From contig CAAGFE010000017.1 of the NCBI GenBank assembly GCA_900769075.1, positions 1-10,839 of the forward strand: 10,839 nt of DNA, given 5' to 3'. The translations under genes and the position numbers were made by a program. Position 1 is the first letter of the stretch, and each line of letters opens with the position of its first letter. The notes beneath the pieces were generated by a model that worked only from the letters and a program-made list of their open reading frames with translations, ran no database searches and was not told where the DNA came from. The stretch comes from Clostridia bacterium. Its GTDB lineage: Bacteria; Bacillota; Clostridia; Christensenellales; Aristaeellaceae. Of this stretch, positions 1 to 5,469 are shown one piece after another.

Positions 1-112
1 CATGGAGCTCACCCTGATCACCCCCATCGCTATGGAGAAGGGCCTGCGCTTCGCTATCCGTGAGGGTGGCCGTACCGTTGGCTCCGGCGTTATCGCGGAG
101 ATCCTCGAGTAA
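1..112 (+). CDS. tuf: Elongation factor Tu, C-terminal end (partial)
   Basis: Only the last 36 codons are in the window, ending in TAA at 110-112; the gene begins outside. EF-Tu is the cytoplasmic GTPase that carries aminoacyl-tRNA to the ribosome. The visible part is the end of beta-barrel domain 3, including the near-invariant GLRFAIREGGRTVGSG stretch and a terminal ILE. An ATG at 2-4 is an internal methionine, not a start. An intrinsic terminator follows about 30 bases later, so tuf is the last gene of its operon. Recognition rests on the conserved C-terminal sequence and is close to certain. Confidence 0.96.
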   Translation, partial: MELTLITPIAMEKGLRFAIREGGRTVGSGVIAEILE

Positions 113-142
113 TTCGCCCGAATAGGCTTTTACGCGCAAACC

Positions 143-175
143 AAGGGCGCTCGTCGCAGGACGGGCGCTCTTTTC
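143..175 (+). terminator. Intrinsic terminator of tuf
   Basis: Arm 143-155 (AAGGGCGCTCGTC) pairs with 160-172 (GACGGGCGCTCTT) over 13 base pairs, two of them G-U wobbles, around a four-base loop GCAG. A short T-run at 171-174 follows. It separates tuf from the regulator promoter downstream. Confidence 0.82.
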
Positions 176-198
176 TGTCACATTTTTTGCAAAACCCC

Positions 199-229
199 TT
201 GACCTTCACGCCGCGTGAAGGTGTATCCT
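199..229 (+). promoter_or_regulatory. MerR-type promoter with palindromic operator in a 19-bp spacer
   Basis: The -35 box TTGACC (199-204) and the -10 box TATCCT (224-229) are 19 bp apart. This is the overlong spacing typical of promoters that MerR-family proteins activate by untwisting DNA. Between them is a perfect dyad: ACCTTCACG (202-210), a CCG centre (211-213), and CGTGAAGGT (214-222). Dyad, spacing and the adjacent MerR-family gene together indicate autoregulation. Expected transcription start is about 235-237. Confidence 0.85.
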
Positions 230-235
230 TCATTC

Positions 236-244
236 GGAGGTGAT
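236..244 (+). promoter_or_regulatory. Shine-Dalgarno site that sets the start at 248
   Basis: GGAGGTGAT precedes ATG 248 by a few bases. A GTG at 215 is in frame, but it lies inside the operator and upstream of the expected transcription start, so it cannot be the initiator. The site falls at or very near the predicted mRNA 5' end, leaving almost no leader. Confidence 0.8.
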
Positions 245-247
245 CGA

Positions 248-1459
248 ATGAAGATCAGCGATTTTGCCAGGGAGAACGGACTCAGCCCGCGAACACTGCG
301 GTACTATGACGAGATTGGCCTGCTTCGACCGGACAGGGTGGATGCGCTAACCGGCTATCGTGAATATGGCGAAGCTGCGGCGGAACGGCTCAGGGCCATT
401 CGGTTCTATCAGACGGTGGGGTTCTCGCTGGAAGAGGTGCAAGGGTTGCTCAATTTGTCCGATGATGCCCGGCTGGAGGCACTCGATCAGCAGCGGGAGC
501 GGCTCGTTCGCCAGCGGGAGCGGCTCGATCGGCTGATTGGGCTGCTGACACCCCAGGAGCCGTCCCAGCCGCGAAAGGCGAGCCTGACGTCCCTGCTGTC
601 AGCCTTTGCCAGGGCCTGGCATGAGGATGCAGCGGAACCGATCGTGCGGGACGAGTTCGCCCGGCAGCTCATGACCGAGGAGGAGTACGAGCAGATCAGC
701 CGTTACCTGCTGGAGGGCAAGGCCTTCCTGATGCCCGATTTGCCGGAGATGCCGGATGCGCAGGCCGTCGAACAGCTTGTCAATACCCAGTTTGCTCCGG
801 CGACGCTGGCACGAACCCGCTTCAGCGAGGATTCCCTGCATACGGCGGTACGAACCGGCACGACGCAGGCGGTGATCCTGGGCGCAGGCATGGATACGCT
901 GGCGCTTCGGGAGCCGAATCTGCAGGTGTACGAGGTTGATCATCCCGTAACCCAGGCGGACAAGCTGATGCGCATCCACCGGGCGGGGCTGACCTCCCGG
1001 GCCGCTTTCGTGCCGGTGGATTTCACCGTGGACGACCTGCCCGCGCGGTTGCTGGAAGCCGGATTTGACCCTGCCCGCAAGAGCCTGTTCACCTGGCTGG
1101 GCGTGAGCTACTACCTGCCCCTGGGGGTGGTGGATGACATGCTGGCGGACCTTGCCTCTCTGTCCAGCCAGGGCACGACGCTGATCATGGATTACGCGGA
1201 CGCGGGCTTCTTCACCTCGGATGAACGGCGGGTTCGCAACATGATCGCCATGGCTCAGGCGGCGGGCGAACCGCTCCAGACCGCCCTTTCGGAGGCGCAG
1301 CTCACTGCCCTCCTGGAGCGTCATGGCTTCCAGGTGTATGAACTGCTGACCTGGCAGGACCTGCAGGCACGTTATTTTGCGGGCCGAACGGATGGGCTGC
1401 GTGCGTTTGAGCATATTGGCTGCGTGCTGGCTGTATACGTCGGGCAACACCCCGTTTGA
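248..1459 (+). CDS. MerR-family regulator fused to a class I SAM-dependent methyltransferase (COG3315/LCMT-like)
   Basis: This 403-aa protein has two recognisable parts. Residues 1-75 are a MerR winged helix-turn-helix (ISDFARENGLSPRTLRYYDEIGLLRP, residues 3-28, split here: HTH at 3-20, wing start at 21-28). Residues 76-101 are a charged helix that would dimerise the protein. From about residue 115 the sequence resembles O-methyltransferases of the leucine-carboxyl-methyltransferase type: the SAM loop LGAGMDTLALR (211-221) and an acidic site in YEVDHP (228-233) that should bind the SAM ribose. MerR proteins usually carry a small ligand-binding C-terminus, so an apparently complete enzyme there is unusual. 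The substrate is unknown. It may sense or modify the inducer, for example a toxic small molecule, or be a repurposed SAM sensor; that is inference. The operator directly upstream supports autoregulation. Start chosen by the Shine-Dalgarno site at 236-244. Confidence 0.88.
   Translation: MKISDFARENGLSPRTLRYYDEIGLLRPDRVDALTGYREYGEAAAERLRAIRFYQTVGFSLEEVQGLLNLSDDARLEALDQQRERLVRQRERLDRLIGLLTPQEPSQPRKASLTSLLSAFARAWHEDAAEPIVRDEFARQLMTEEEYEQISRYLLEGKAFLMPDLPEMPDAQAVEQLVNTQFAPATLARTRFSEDSLHTAVRTGTTQAVILGAGMDTLALREPNLQVYEVDHPVTQADKLMRIHRAGLTSRAAFVPVDFTVDDLPARLLEAGFDPARKSLFTWLGVSYYLPLGVVDDMLADLASLSSQGTTLIMDYADAGFFTSDERRVRNMIAMAQAAGEPLQTALSEAQLTALLERHGFQVYELLTWQDLQARYFAGRTDGLRAFEHIGCVLAVYVGQHPV
491..532 (+). 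repeat. Tandem 21-nt duplication encoding a coiled-coil heptad
   Basis: Two adjacent 21-base units, 491-511 and 512-532, match at 19 of 21 positions. They encode QRERLVR and QRERLDR (residues 82-88 and 89-95), exactly one heptad each, in the helix joining the DNA-binding and methyltransferase domains of the MerR fusion. The high nucleotide identity suggests a fairly recent in-frame duplication. Confidence 0.85.
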
Positions 1460-1460
1460 T

Positions 1461-2276
1461 TCATGAACCGGTGAAAACCGCCATGCCCATCTCCCCCCGG
1501 TAGACCACCTCGATGGTAGGCCGGGGGGGTTGTGCTGCCATGGCGCAGATGCCCTCCAGCGGGTCGGTGAGGAGCACGGCGCTGCCCCGGGCGTCCAGGT
1601 GTCGTATGAGGCCGAAGCCCTCGATGATGGCCAGTGTCCGCGCGGCGTCGGGGGACAGGCAGACCAGCATCTCGCTCACGCCGACCCAAATCCCGCGTTC
1701 CGCGGCGCAGATTGCGCCCGGAAGTCCCGGAAACCGCATCAATTCCTTGCACCACCCCGTGCGGAGCTCCAGGCGAAGCAGCGCTGTTTGCGGTTCCGGG
1801 TCAGCCTGCAGCGTCAGCACAAAGGCGAAGTCCCCGCGGATGCTGATGCGCTCCGGCATGCCGGGCAAGGAATAATCCGCGATGGGCAGCAATTCCGGCA
1901 GAGCCAGCAGGTGAAGCCGGCCGTCCGCGCCGCCGCAGACGGCCGCGATATCCCCCTGGAGGGCGAGATCCTGTGGATAAACCCCGACCCGCGCGGTACG
2001 CACCAGCCCTTCCCCGTCCCATAGGGAGAGGCAGTCCGTGTCCGAGGAGAGCAGCAGCGCATGCCCGTCCCAAGTTTGCAGGGCTTCCACATCCCGGTCG
2101 CAGGGGAGGATCCGTCCGGCATGGAGGAGCAGGTGAGCGGCGTTGTCCACCGCCGAACCGTCCGCCGTCAGCAGATCGACGCGGGCAAGGGGACAATCCG
2201 CCTTGATGGGCGCGGCCTGCGCGTTTTCAATCCGCCATTCGTACAGCCCATCCCCGCAGCCAAGACGCATGCCCAT
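1461..2276 (-). CDS. Hypothetical protein, possible beta-propeller
   Basis: I do not recognise the family of this 271-aa protein. It has no signal peptide or membrane segment, so it should be cytoplasmic. It shows repeating short beta-rich units of hydrophobic strands separated by glycine/aspartate turns, for example around residues 65-110 and 115-165 (stretches such as DIAAVCGGADGRLHLLALPE and DFAFVLTL). This spacing resembles YVTN/WD-type propeller blades, which would make it a binding scaffold; that is inference. The start is ATG at 2276, preceded by AGGAGG (forward 2285-2290) at 8 bases. An upstream in-frame ATG at 2318 lacks such a site. Its stop lies one base from the stop of the MerR fusion, tail to tail, with no visible terminator between them. 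Confidence 0.7.
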   Translation of the reverse strand: MGMRLGCGDGLYEWRIENAQAAPIKADCPLARVDLLTADGSAVDNAAHLLLHAGRILPCDRDVEALQTWDGHALLLSSDTDCLSLWDGEGLVRTARVGVYPQDLALQGDIAAVCGGADGRLHLLALPELLPIADYSLPGMPERISIRGDFAFVLTLQADPEPQTALLRLELRTGWCKELMRFPGLPGAICAAERGIWVGVSEMLVCLSPDAARTLAIIEGFGLIRHLDARGSAVLLTDPLEGICAMAAQPPRPTIEVVYRGEMGMAVFTGS

Positions 2277-2444
2277 CTGCGCCACCTCCTGCGTCAAACT
2301 ATGCGATTCTTCTCCCAACCGTGCAGGATTTATGCGCTTTCATGTAGAATATTTGAATTTGGCGGTTTATGGGCCGCCCATGCGATTCGGCTGAACACCC
2401 CATCGCACCAACCATGTGATGCTGCATGAAAGGAAGTTTACAAC
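2277..2444. promoter_or_regulatory. Divergent intergenic region with weak promoter candidates
   Basis: This 168-base gap must hold starts for the minus-strand gene ending at 2276 and the plus-strand gene at 2445. On the minus strand TTCAAA (2357-2352) and CATAAA (2334-2329) are 17 bp apart, a partial match to a housekeeping promoter. On the plus strand TAGAAT (2345-2350) is a good -10 box but has no convincing -35. A small dyad, GGCGG (2361-2365) and CCGCC (2374-2378), lies beside them. These are candidates only. Confidence 0.3.
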
Positions 2445-2684
2445 ATGTTCACTTACAAGACCAATGGCACCTGCTCCACCCAGATCGACCTGGAAATCCA
2501 GGACGGCGTGATTACCTACTGCAAGTTCACCCGCGGCTGCAAGGGCAACACCGAGGGCCTGGCCCGTTCCGTCATCGGCCGGAAGGCGGAGGAGATCGCC
2601 GAACTGCTGCAGGGCATTGAATGCCGCGGCAACACCTCCTGCCCCGACCAGCTGAGCAAAGCGATCCGCGCTTACCACGACTGA
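2445..2684 (+). CDS. TSCPD-domain protein (TIGR03905 type)
   Basis: This is a 79-aa cytoplasmic protein consisting almost entirely of a TSCPD domain, named for the motif seen here at residues 64-68 (TSCPD). Conserved cysteines at C10, C32 (in GCKGN), C60 and C66 suggest metal or thiol chemistry. Related domains occur at the C-termini of class II ribonucleotide reductases, but the role of the free-standing clostridial form is not known. Length matches the short stand-alone family. ATG 2445 is preceded by AAAGGAA (2429-2435). The DEAD-box helicase gene starts 28 bases downstream with its own ribosome site and no terminator between, so the two are probably co-transcribed. Confidence 0.9.
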   Translation: MFTYKTNGTCSTQIDLEIQDGVITYCKFTRGCKGNTEGLARSVIGRKAEEIAELLQGIECRGNTSCPDQLSKAIRAYHD

Positions 2685-2712
2685 TCGTCCTCCGCCTGAA
2701 AGGAGCAATACC

Positions 2713-3891
2713 TTGTCTGAATCAAATACCCAAGTGACTTTCGAGTCCATGGACCTTTCCAAGGAGATCATGCTGGCCATCCGGGACATGGGCTTCACCA
2801 CACCGTCCACCGTGCAGGCGCGCACCATTCCGCTGATGATGAACGGTGTGGACATCAACGCCATCGCCCCCACGGGCACCGGCAAAACCTGCGCCTTCGG
2901 CATCCCCATGCTGGAGTATGTGCAGCTGAATGACCCGAACATCCAGGAGGTTGTTCTGGCCCCGACCCGCGAGCTGGCGCTGCAGATCGGCGATGAGCTG
3001 ACCAAGCTGGCCAAGTACATCAAAGGGTGCCGCATTGCCGTGCTCTACGGCGGACAACCCATCCCCAAGCAGCTGGCGGCGCTCAAGCGCAAGCCGCAGA
3101 TCATCGTCGCCACGCCGGGCCGCTTGCTGGATCATTTGAACCGCGGCAACGTCAAGCTGAACGCTGTCCACACCATGGTGCTGGATGAGGCGGATGAAAT
3201 GCTCAACATGGGCTTCGTCAAGGACGTGACCAGGATTATCGAGGCCACGCCCAAGGAGCGTCAGCTGGTGCTGTTCTCCGCCACCATGCATCAGGACGTG
3301 CTGACCATCGCCTGGAAATACCAGAATGACCCGGTGGAAATCACCGTGGAGGCGACGAAGGAGGATCGTCCCCAGATCGCCCAGTACGTCATCGCCTCCG
3401 AGCAGCCCAAGAAGATCGACCATCTGCTCTATCTTCTGGATGCGGACGTCTATCAGCGCGTGATGATCTTCTGCAACACCAAGTTCATGACCGATCGGCT
3501 GACGTCCAAGCTGAAGAAGGAGGGCTATTCCGCCGAGTGCCTGCATGGCGACATCAAGCAGAGCCAGCGCAACGTGGTCATGAGCGACTTCCGCAAGGGC
3601 AAGTTCTCCATCCTGGTGGCGACCGACGTGGCGGCCCGCGGCATTGACGTGGATGACGTGGAAGCGGTCATCAACTTCGACCTGCCGGAGGAAAACGAGT
3701 ACTACCTGCATCGCATCGGCCGCACCGGGCGCGCCCACAAGCACGGCGTGTCCTTCTCCCTGGTGACCTTCCGGGAGAGTGTACGCATGGACGAGATCCT
3801 CAAGTACATGATCGCCCAGCCCACGCCCCTGCATTTTGAAGATGACGTGCTCCGCAACGCGGACGGAACGCCCTTCTTCGATCATATTTGA
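2713..3891 (+). CDS. DEAD-box ATP-dependent RNA helicase, minimal form
   Basis: This 392-aa helicase unwinds RNA duplexes using ATP, with likely roles in mRNA decay, ribosome assembly or cold adaptation. All family motifs are visible: Q motif with F10 and Q35, motif I APTGTGKT (52-59), Ia PTRELA (84-89), Ib TPGR (134-137), II DEAD (158-161), III SAT (189-191), IV around IFCNT (252-256), V ATDVAARGID (303-312) and VI HRIGRTGR (333-340). It ends about 50 residues after motif VI. It therefore has both RecA lobes but lacks the RNA-binding tail of CshA, CsdA or DbpA, and specificity must come from the core or partners. It starts with TTG at 2713 behind AAAGGAG (2698-2704). The exact orthologue (csh-type or other) cannot be assigned. 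Confidence 0.97.
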   Translation: MSESNTQVTFESMDLSKEIMLAIRDMGFTTPSTVQARTIPLMMNGVDINAIAPTGTGKTCAFGIPMLEYVQLNDPNIQEVVLAPTRELALQIGDELTKLAKYIKGCRIAVLYGGQPIPKQLAALKRKPQIIVATPGRLLDHLNRGNVKLNAVHTMVLDEADEMLNMGFVKDVTRIIEATPKERQLVLFSATMHQDVLTIAWKYQNDPVEITVEATKEDRPQIAQYVIASEQPKKIDHLLYLLDADVYQRVMIFCNTKFMTDRLTSKLKKEGYSAECLHGDIKQSQRNVVMSDFRKGKFSILVATDVAARGIDVDDVEAVINFDLPEENEYYLHRIGRTGRAHKHGVSFSLVTFRESVRMDEILKYMIAQPTPLHFEDDVLRNADGTPFFDHI

Positions 3892-3901
3892 GTGAAATGA
3901 T

Positions 3902-3933
3902 CGCCGCTGGGAAAAAGCCCCGGCGGCGTTCGT
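3902..3933 (+). terminator. Probable terminator after the helicase gene
   Basis: CGCCGCTGGG (3902-3911) pairs with CCCGGCGGCG (3919-3928), ten pairs including one T-G wobble, around a seven-base loop rich in A. The following tail TTCGTCATT is poor in T, so termination may be partial and the phosphoesterase gene may be reached by read-through. Confidence 0.55.
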
Positions 3934-3954
3934 CATTGATATGAGGTGAAAAAC

Positions 3955-4776
3955 ATGCGGAAAAAGTGGTTCGTGAGAGCGATGCTGCTGGCAGTCATTG
4001 TCCTGACCGCTGTCGGACTTGATCCGCGGATGATCGTGCGTACCTACACGGTGGAAACGGACAAACTGGATGCACCTGTGCGCCTGGTGGTGGTGGCGGA
4101 CTTCCACGGCTGCAATTATGGCAAGGACGCCGCCCGTTTGGTACAGGCCGTGGTAGAACTGCAGCCGGATGCGGTGCTGCTGCCGGGGGATATTTTTGAT
4201 GACAACCTGCCCTGGGATGATTCGGCGGCGCTGGTTCGCAGCCTTGGGCAGCGCTGGCCCTGCTACTATGTGTCGGGCAATCATGAATGCTGGACGAATC
4301 AACTGGACAGCATTGAACAAATCCTCACGGAGGCCGGCGTGACGGTGCTGAATCGATCCTGTGCGGTGCTGGAAGTAAACGGACAGCAGCTCAATCTCTG
4401 CGGCATTCCTGACCCTTACGCCAATGCGGAGACGGAAAGAAACCTGACCCGTGCCGCTGCAGGCGCCATCCCCGGTGCGTATACCATCCTGCTGGCGCAC
4501 CGCCCGGAGCTGATTGATCAATACGCTGCCAACGGTGCTTTTGACCTGGTGGTGGCTGGTCATGCCCACGGCGGACAGGTGCGCATTCCCTTCCTGGTGA
4601 ACGGGCTGTACGCGCCCAACCAGGGGTGGTTCCCACAATACGCCGGCGGGCGCTATGAGGTGGACGGCACGACGCTGATCGTCAGCCGTGGCCTGGCCCG
4701 CGAATCAACGCTGTTCCCCCGTGTCTTCAATCGCCCGGAGCTGGTGCTGATCGAACTGCGGCCATCCGCCCGGTAA
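3955..4776 (+). CDS. Membrane-anchored calcineurin-like metallophosphoesterase (YkuE/YaeI-like)
   Basis: This 273-aa protein has a positively charged N-terminus and one hydrophobic segment at about residues 9-21, so it is probably anchored in the membrane with the enzyme domain outside. The di-metal phosphoesterase motifs are complete: DFH (D49, H51), GDIFD (G78, D79), GNHE (108-111), H182 in AHRPE, and GHAHGGQ (202-208, H203 and H205). The family hydrolyses phosphomono- or phosphodiesters. YkuE-like members act at the cell envelope on lipid or wall-linked substrates, but the substrate here is unknown. ATG 3955 is chosen because GAGGTGA lies just upstream. A GTG at 3946 is in frame but is part of that ribosome site. 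No partner gene is evident. Confidence 0.93.
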   Translation: MRKKWFVRAMLLAVIVLTAVGLDPRMIVRTYTVETDKLDAPVRLVVVADFHGCNYGKDAARLVQAVVELQPDAVLLPGDIFDDNLPWDDSAALVRSLGQRWPCYYVSGNHECWTNQLDSIEQILTEAGVTVLNRSCAVLEVNGQQLNLCGIPDPYANAETERNLTRAAAGAIPGAYTILLAHRPELIDQYAANGAFDLVVAGHAHGGQVRIPFLVNGLYAPNQGWFPQYAGGRYEVDGTTLIVSRGLARESTLFPRVFNRPELVLIELRPSAR

Positions 4777-4783
4777 AGCCATG

Positions 4784-4809
4784 TTTTTGCGAAAAAAAGC
4801 CGTTTTTTC
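4784..4809 (+). terminator. Weak A/T-rich terminator candidate
   Basis: Just after the phosphoesterase stop, G plus six A (4791-4797) can pair with six T plus C (4803-4809) around AGCCG. An alternative pairing joins TTTTT (4784-4788) with AAAAA (4792-4796). The T-run fits a terminator but the stem is nearly all A-T, so efficiency is doubtful. Confidence 0.3.
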
Positions 4810-4819
4810 CGTGTATTCC

Positions 4820-4831
4820 GGGAAAATTCCC
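4820..4831. promoter_or_regulatory. GGGAA-AA-TTCCC dyad upstream of the RNA promoter
   Basis: GGGAA (4820-4824) and TTCCC (4827-4831) form a short palindrome ending one base before the -35 box of the next promoter, at about -48 to -37. It could be an operator or simply part of an A/T-rich upstream element that boosts transcription. There is no independent support. Confidence 0.35.
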
Positions 4832-4832
4832 C

Positions 4833-4861
4833 TTGCTATTCTGACGGAATTGGGCTATAAT
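4833..4861 (+). promoter_or_regulatory. Strong housekeeping promoter for the RNA at about 4868
   Basis: TTGCTA (4833-4838) and a perfect TATAAT (4856-4861) are separated by exactly 17 bp. Expected transcription start is about 4867-4869. This is the best promoter in the window. No plausible protein begins within 250 bases downstream, which points to an abundant RNA or a long leader. Confidence 0.85.
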
Positions 4862-4867
4862 GAGCGC

Positions 4868-5102
4868 GGTTGAATCTTCGGGTCTGTGGTTGCAAGCCGA
4901 TGCCAGTCGCAGGCAAAGCGGTCCACGTAACCCGGCCAAAGCGCCGGTGAGCATGGTGCGGTTTAGAAGTAAGTCCATCCGGGGCGGTTTCCGACCCCGA
5001 GAGGAGTGCGTGAGGGCGCGATGGCGCAGAGCAACCTCCCAGATGGCGAGTGTGGGGGCAAAGACCAGGTCAGCCGGAGAAGCAGCCTACTTCAAATTTT
5101 TT
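4868..5102 (+). ncRNA. Structured RNA of unassigned class (independent ncRNA or long leader)
   Basis: About 235 nt run from a near-consensus promoter to a run of six T (5097-5102). Several helices can be read directly. A long interrupted hairpin spans 4879-4934: CGGGT/ACCCG, GTGG (4886-4889)/CCAC (4923-4926), CCG/CGG, and TGCC (4901-4904)/GGCA (4912-4915) around AGTCGCA. A second pairs GCGCC (4941-4945) with GGTGC (4955-4959). A third, CGGGGCGG-TTT-CCG-A-CCCCG (4980-4999), is nearly perfect with one bulged A. A fourth pairs GAGG (5012-5015) with CCTC (5035-5038) around GCGC-GATG-GCGC (5016-5027). The ends can close through TTGAA (4870-4874) and TTCAA (5091-5095). The multi-stem layout argues against 6S RNA (a single rod), and RNase P and tmRNA signatures are absent. 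A motif near 5064-5087 recalls SRP helix 8. A raiA-motif RNA, an abundant clostridial class of about this size, is another candidate, but I cannot confirm its consensus from memory. Confidence 0.72.
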
Positions 5103-5119
5103 CAGGGGGTTCCAAAACC

Positions 5120-5401
5120 ATGTACGAAGACAAGACGCTGGTATGCAAAGACTGCGGCAATGAGTTCATTTTCTCTGCCGGTGAACAGGCGTTCTACGCC
5201 GAGAAGGGCTTCCAGAATGAGCCCACCCGCTGCCGTGACTGCCGGATGGCTCGCAAGGCTACCCGTCCCGCTGCCGGCGCTCCCCGCGAGATGTTCGACG
5301 CTGTGTGCGCCGAATGCGGGAAAGCCACCAAGGTTCCCTTCCAGCCCCGTGAGGATCGTCCCGTGTACTGCAGCGAGTGCTTCGCTGCTCGCCGTGGCTG
5401 A
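5120..5401 (+). CDS. Small protein with two CxxC-CxxC zinc ribbons
   Basis: This 93-aa cytoplasmic protein carries two predicted zinc-binding ribbons. The first uses C9/C12 and C38/C41, the second C63/C66 and C84/C87. It matches the probable zinc-ribbon proteins widespread in clostridia; the first half opens with the typical LVCKDCGNEF and the second contains CAECGK and PVYCSECF. The function of the family is unknown; nucleic-acid or ribosome binding is a reasonable guess. ATG 5120 has AGGGGG (5104-5109) ten bases upstream. Longer in-frame starts (for example 5006) would lie inside the structured RNA and lack family similarity. The gene sits immediately behind the RNA's T-run, so its expression may depend on read-through from the promoter at 4833. 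A strong terminator follows. Confidence 0.92.
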   Translation: MYEDKTLVCKDCGNEFIFSAGEQAFYAEKGFQNEPTRCRDCRMARKATRPAAGAPREMFDAVCAECGKATKVPFQPREDRPVYCSECFAARRG

Positions 5402-5419
5402 TTGACCCTCTGTTGCGCG

Positions 5420-5449
5420 AAAGGCTCACCCTTGCGGGTGAGCCTTTTT
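5420..5449 (+). terminator. Strong intrinsic terminator of the zinc-ribbon gene
   Basis: AAAGGCTCACCC (5420-5431) pairs perfectly with GGGTGAGCCTTT (5436-5447) around TTGC, 12 base pairs, followed by T's to 5449. On the opposite strand the same hairpin is followed by TTT, so it may also stop the convergent gene ending at 5470. Confidence 0.93.
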
Positions 5450-5469
5450 CATGTGCTGAATGGCGTTGC

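Noticed and set aside
2722..4638. A minus-strand open frame of about 638 codons opposite the helicase and phosphoesterase
   Set aside because: It spans two real genes and their terminator hairpin, is histidine-rich and low in complexity, and has no family features.
4868..5102. 6S RNA, RNase P RNA or a full SRP RNA as the identity of the structured RNA
   Set aside because: Several separate hairpins do not fit the 6S rod, the GAGGAAAGUCC core of RNase P is absent, and the SRP-like block has no returning helix 5 because the T-run follows it at once.
5006..5119. In-frame N-terminal extension of the zinc-ribbon protein
   Set aside because: The extra 38 residues are encoded by the structured RNA and its T-run. 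The protein family starts at MYEDKTLVC, and a good ribosome site precedes 5120.
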